Assembly: GCA_031271075.1 (NCBI GenBank)
Contig: JAISWN010000353.1
Location: forward strand, 1-6,415
From: Treponema sp.
GTDB lineage: Bacteria; Spirochaetota; Spirochaetia; Treponematales; Breznakiellaceae
Reading direction: 5' to 3'
DNA: 6,415 bases
Part shown: positions 4,608 to 6,415 of the stretch, piece by piece
Layout of the letters: each line of letters begins with the position of its first letter
Numbering within the stretch: position 1 is the first letter of the stretch
Notes under the pieces: model-generated
Databases searched by the model: none
Told to the model about the DNA's origin: nothing
What the model saw: the letters and a program-made list of their open reading frames with translations, nothing else
Made by a program: the position numbers and the translations under genes

Positions 4608-5710
4608 AGGCGAAGGGAAAGAATTTCGGCGCGTGGGCCCCGGCCGGGAAGGCGGAGAAACCGGGGAAGCCCCTCTCGGAAACGCCGGACATCAATTTCG
4701 AGGGGGGGAACCATTTCGCCACGAGGGCGCGGATAAACGATTTTGTGAGGATCATGCGGACGCTTCCGGACTCCGATCCGGTTCTCCGGAAAATGGGGAA
4801 AGGGATTCCGGCGCTGCGGGAGCTTCTGGGAGACAGCCATCTTGAAAGCGTGTGGAGTGTGCGCCGTTCAACTATCGCCGGGGCGGAGTGGTTCGTGGAG
4901 GCCGGCGGGGACGGGCCTGGGGAGAAGGCGGCGGGGGAAGCCTTCGGGGAAGAGTTAAAGGGCCTGGACGTGCCGCGAATCATAGAGGAGATGATGGAAG
5001 CGGTTGCCTACGGGTATTCGCCGCTGGAAATACTGTGGGAGGCCCGGGATGGGAAATGGGGGATCGGCGACATCGTAGGCAAGCCCCCGGAATGGTTCAG
5101 GTTCACGTCCGAAAACCGCATGGTGCTGGGAACCGGGCCCGACGCGGGGAAGGAACTGCCGGGGAACCGTTTTCTTGTCGTGCGGCACGGGGCCAGTTAC
5201 GTCAACCCCTACGGTTCCAAGCTTTTCTCCAAGTGTTTCTGGCCGCTGACCTTTAAAAGGCCGGGATGGCAATGGTGGGTTGTTTTCGTGGAGAGATACG
5301 GCGGGGCTTTCATGTACGGGAAATACCCCAACAACGTGGACGACCGGTACAGGGCCGACCTTTTTGAATCTCTACAGAGAATGATAGCGGATGCGGTAGC
5401 GATAGTGCCGGAAGGGTTGGAAGTCACGATAGAAAGCCTGGCGAACAAGGGGAGCGTCTCCAATATCCACCGGGAATTTGTTGACGCGGCGAATGCGGAG
5501 GTATCCAAGGCGGTACTGGGGCAGACGCTGACCACGGAGATAGGGGACAAGGGGAGCTACGCGGCGGCACAGGCGCACAATTTGGTAAGGGAAGACCTGG
5601 CGGGGAACGACCGGCGTAACATCGGGGCGGCGTTCAACCGGCTTTCCCGGGTGTACACGTTCTACTATCCGGAGTCCGGCAGTCTTATGAAGGCTGGTGG
5701 CGGCGGGTAA
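4604..5710 (+). CDS. DUF935 portal protein (Mu gp29-like), apparently short at the C-terminus
   Basis: The portal dodecamer is the DNA gateway at one head vertex and docks the terminase. DUF935 hallmarks are spread along the protein: DPVLRKMG (58-65), STIAGAEWFVEA (89-100), EAVAYGYSPLEILWE (132-146), PPEWFRF (161-167), NPYGSKLF (201-208), FVERYGGAFMYGKYP (228-242) and the very characteristic SKAVLGQTLTTE (301-312). The start is GTG 4604, overlapping the terminase stop, with GGAGGGG at 4592-4598. The length of 368 residues is shorter than Mu gp29 (about 510). After NRLSRVYTFY (345-354) the usual acidic C-terminal region is replaced by YPESGSLMKAGGGG and a stop. The core is complete, but the end may have been lost at the junction with the odd segment that follows. 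The family is certain; the truncation is inferred. Confidence 0.95.
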   Translation: MKAKGKNFGAWAPAGKAEKPGKPLSETPDINFEGGNHFATRARINDFVRIMRTLPDSDPVLRKMGKGIPALRELLGDSHLESVWSVRRSTIAGAEWFVEAGGDGPGEKAAGEAFGEELKGLDVPRIIEEMMEAVAYGYSPLEILWEARDGKWGIGDIVGKPPEWFRFTSENRMVLGTGPDAGKELPGNRFLVVRHGASYVNPYGSKLFSKCFWPLTFKRPGWQWWVVFVERYGGAFMYGKYPNNVDDRYRADLFESLQRMIADAVAIVPEGLEVTIESLANKGSVSNIHREFVDAANAEVSKAVLGQTLTTEIGDKGSYAAAQAHNLVREDLAGNDRRNIGAAFNRLSRVYTFYYPESGSLMKAGGGG

Positions 5711-5724
5711 AAGAAAAATACGAA

Positions 5725-5934
5725 TTGGTTAACCGTAAAGATTATCAGAAAGCGGACGGCTTCGGACATATCGTGCCGCCCGATACGGCGATGAAAATTG
5801 TCGAGTATTATATAACCAGACAGAAAGAGAAACCCGCCAAGCCTCAAAAAAAGGTTGACGAATACGGGCTACCTATCCTGCCCCCGCCCAAGCGGCGCGG
5901 CAGACTGGTAGGCCTTTTCGGCGAACCGATATAA
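5725..5934 (+). CDS. orphan small ORF in a compositionally distinct segment (about 69 aa)
   Basis: I do not recognise this protein. It is hydrophilic, with YQKADGFGHIVPP near the start, a Lys/Pro-rich middle (QKEKPAKPQKK) and a Pro-rich, basic end (LPILPPPKRRGR). There is no membrane segment or signal. The only possible start is a TTG at 5725 without a ribosome-binding site. The frame is open further upstream into the 3' end of the portal gene with no ATG or GTG, so this may be the tail of a gene that lost its beginning. Base use differs from the neighbours: more A and T, fewer GGG runs and more CCC runs. It stands where Mu-like phages usually have the portal C-terminus and the gp30/F head-morphogenesis gene. 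It could be a small inserted gene or a remnant. Confidence 0.4.
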   Translation: MVNRKDYQKADGFGHIVPPDTAMKIVEYYITRQKEKPAKPQKKVDEYGLPILPPPKRRGRLVGLFGEPI

Positions 5935-5986
5935 GACAGCAAAGCTGCCGGAAATCCCCCCGGAAACAAAATTCTCAAAATTGCGA

Positions 5987-6019
5987 AAAAGCCTCATGAC
6001 GTGTCATATAGGGGCTTTT
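5987..6019. repeat. inverted repeat / terminator-like hairpin at the protease start
   Basis: AAAAGCC (5987-5993) pairs with GGCTTTT (6013-6019). The stem continues through T5994-G6012 and C5995-G6011, then, after a 3-base bulge (ATA, 6008-6010), through ATGAC (5996-6000) facing GTCAT (6003-6007). It ends in four Ts and would be terminator-like on either strand. It overlaps the apparent ATG (5996) of the next gene, which is odd for a real start site and suggests a junction or a regulatory structure. Confidence 0.6.
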
Positions 6020-6415
6020 GGTACTCTATGCGGCGGATCGTATGGGGACTGGCCGAAGGAGCGGGTGCAAAAGCTGGCGGAAGCCTACGACCCGGAAAAG
6101 AACCTGGCGGCCCCGGTGGTGATAGGCCACCGGTTTTACAACAACACCGACGAGTCCCAGTACGCCCACGGGTGGGTAAAAAGCCTGAGGATGGACGGTT
6201 CCGGGAAGGTGTACGCGGACATCCCGGAGTTTTCTGCCGACGTGAAAAAGGCGATAGCGGAAAACAAATTAAGGTACGTTTCGGCGGAGATTTACGAATA
6301 CGACAAAGTCAACGCCGAAGATTCCCCTTACCTGCGGGGGGTAGCGTTACTGGGGAGGGATTCCCCGCAGATACCGGCGGCGAAGCTGCCGGCCCTGTTC
6401 GGGGTTTTTGAAATT
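5996..6415 (+). CDS. Mu gpI-like head protease/scaffold protein, 5' part (cut by window edge)
   Basis: The frame is open to the last base (140 codons). It shows the N-terminal pattern of Mu-type phage proteases, which mature the prohead and whose C-terminal part serves as scaffold: AEAYDPEKNLAAPVVIGH (28-45), then AHGWVKSLRMDG (57-68), a DIPEFSADVKKAIAENK segment (75-91) and RYVSAEIYEY (93-102). Family members have GHP followed by APAYGWV; here GHR and QYAHGWV stand in their place. The order after terminase and portal fits Mu, except that the gp30/F gene is missing in between. The ATG at 5996 is the only in-frame ATG but has no ribosome-binding site and lies inside a hairpin. Homology seems to begin around residue 8 (FGTLCGG), so the first residues may be foreign or the native start may be lost. 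Confidence 0.82.
   Translation, partial: MTCHIGAFGTLCGGSYGDWPKERVQKLAEAYDPEKNLAAPVVIGHRFYNNTDESQYAHGWVKSLRMDGSGKVYADIPEFSADVKKAIAENKLRYVSAEIYEYDKVNAEDSPYLRGVALLGRDSPQIPAAKLPALFGVFEI

Noticed and set aside
4405..4983. 192-codon open frame on the - strand
   Set aside because: It is antisense to the end of the terminase gene and the start of the portal gene. It is Ser/Pro/Arg-rich low-complexity translation with no ribosome-binding site.
6001..6411. 136-codon + strand frame within the protease region
   Set aside because: The overlapping frame from 5996 has the family pattern (APVVIGH, HGWV, VSAEIY). This frame is Gly/Arg-rich and looks like a shadow.
1..6415. CRISPR array, tRNA, rRNA or insertion sequence
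   Set aside because: I saw no regularly spaced repeats, tRNA-like cloverleaf with matching arms, rRNA-like stretch or transposase frame.

Overview
The window is a stretch of a Mu-like (transposable-type) tailed prophage or phage genome, read entirely on the + strand. It runs from an antirepressor control locus, through a lysis cassette, into the DNA-packaging and head genes. The best anchors are a DUF1804-type small terminase subunit, a large terminase with ATPase and nuclease motifs, a DUF935 (Mu gp29-like) portal protein, and the start of a Mu gpI-like head protease/scaffold protein. The host must be diderm, because there is a spanin pair that includes an outer-membrane lipoprotein. The loose lipobox (VFSC), the use of GTG and TTG starts and the G-rich coding strand would suit a spirochaete such as a gut Treponema. 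That host guess is inference and was not tested.

Region 1 (1-1136), control. A structured RNA at about 70-142 resembles the phage C4 antisense RNA. It has an outer terminator stem, a GNRA-capped hairpin and a second hairpin whose loop displays CACGTG. The same palindrome touches the Shine-Dalgarno sequence of the next gene and also occurs at the left edge of the window. The gene it would control is a Bro-N antirepressor that is broken by a one-base deletion near 443-446. Its displaced C-terminal half overlaps a 69-residue unknown gene, and a strong terminator closes the unit at 1110-1136.

Region 2 (1137-2569), lysis and membrane genes. A second terminator-like hairpin lies just before a small holin-like membrane protein. 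It is followed by an inner-membrane spanin candidate (Rz-like), an overlapping out-of-frame lipoprotein (Rz1-like), and a membrane-anchored coiled-coil protein. No endolysin is visible in the window.

Region 3 (2570-5710), packaging. Small terminase, large terminase and portal are tightly packed, with short overlaps and good ribosome-binding sites, as expected for a translationally coupled late operon. The portal looks short at its C-terminus.

Region 4 (5711-6415). A stretch with different base composition carries a small orphan ORF without a convincing start, where Mu-type phages usually encode the rest of the portal and the gp30/F head-morphogenesis protein. It ends in a strong hairpin that overlaps the apparent start of the protease gene, which runs off the right edge. 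This looks like a recombination or deletion scar. Together with the broken antirepressor, it suggests a decaying or rearranged prophage, unless the differences are assembly errors.
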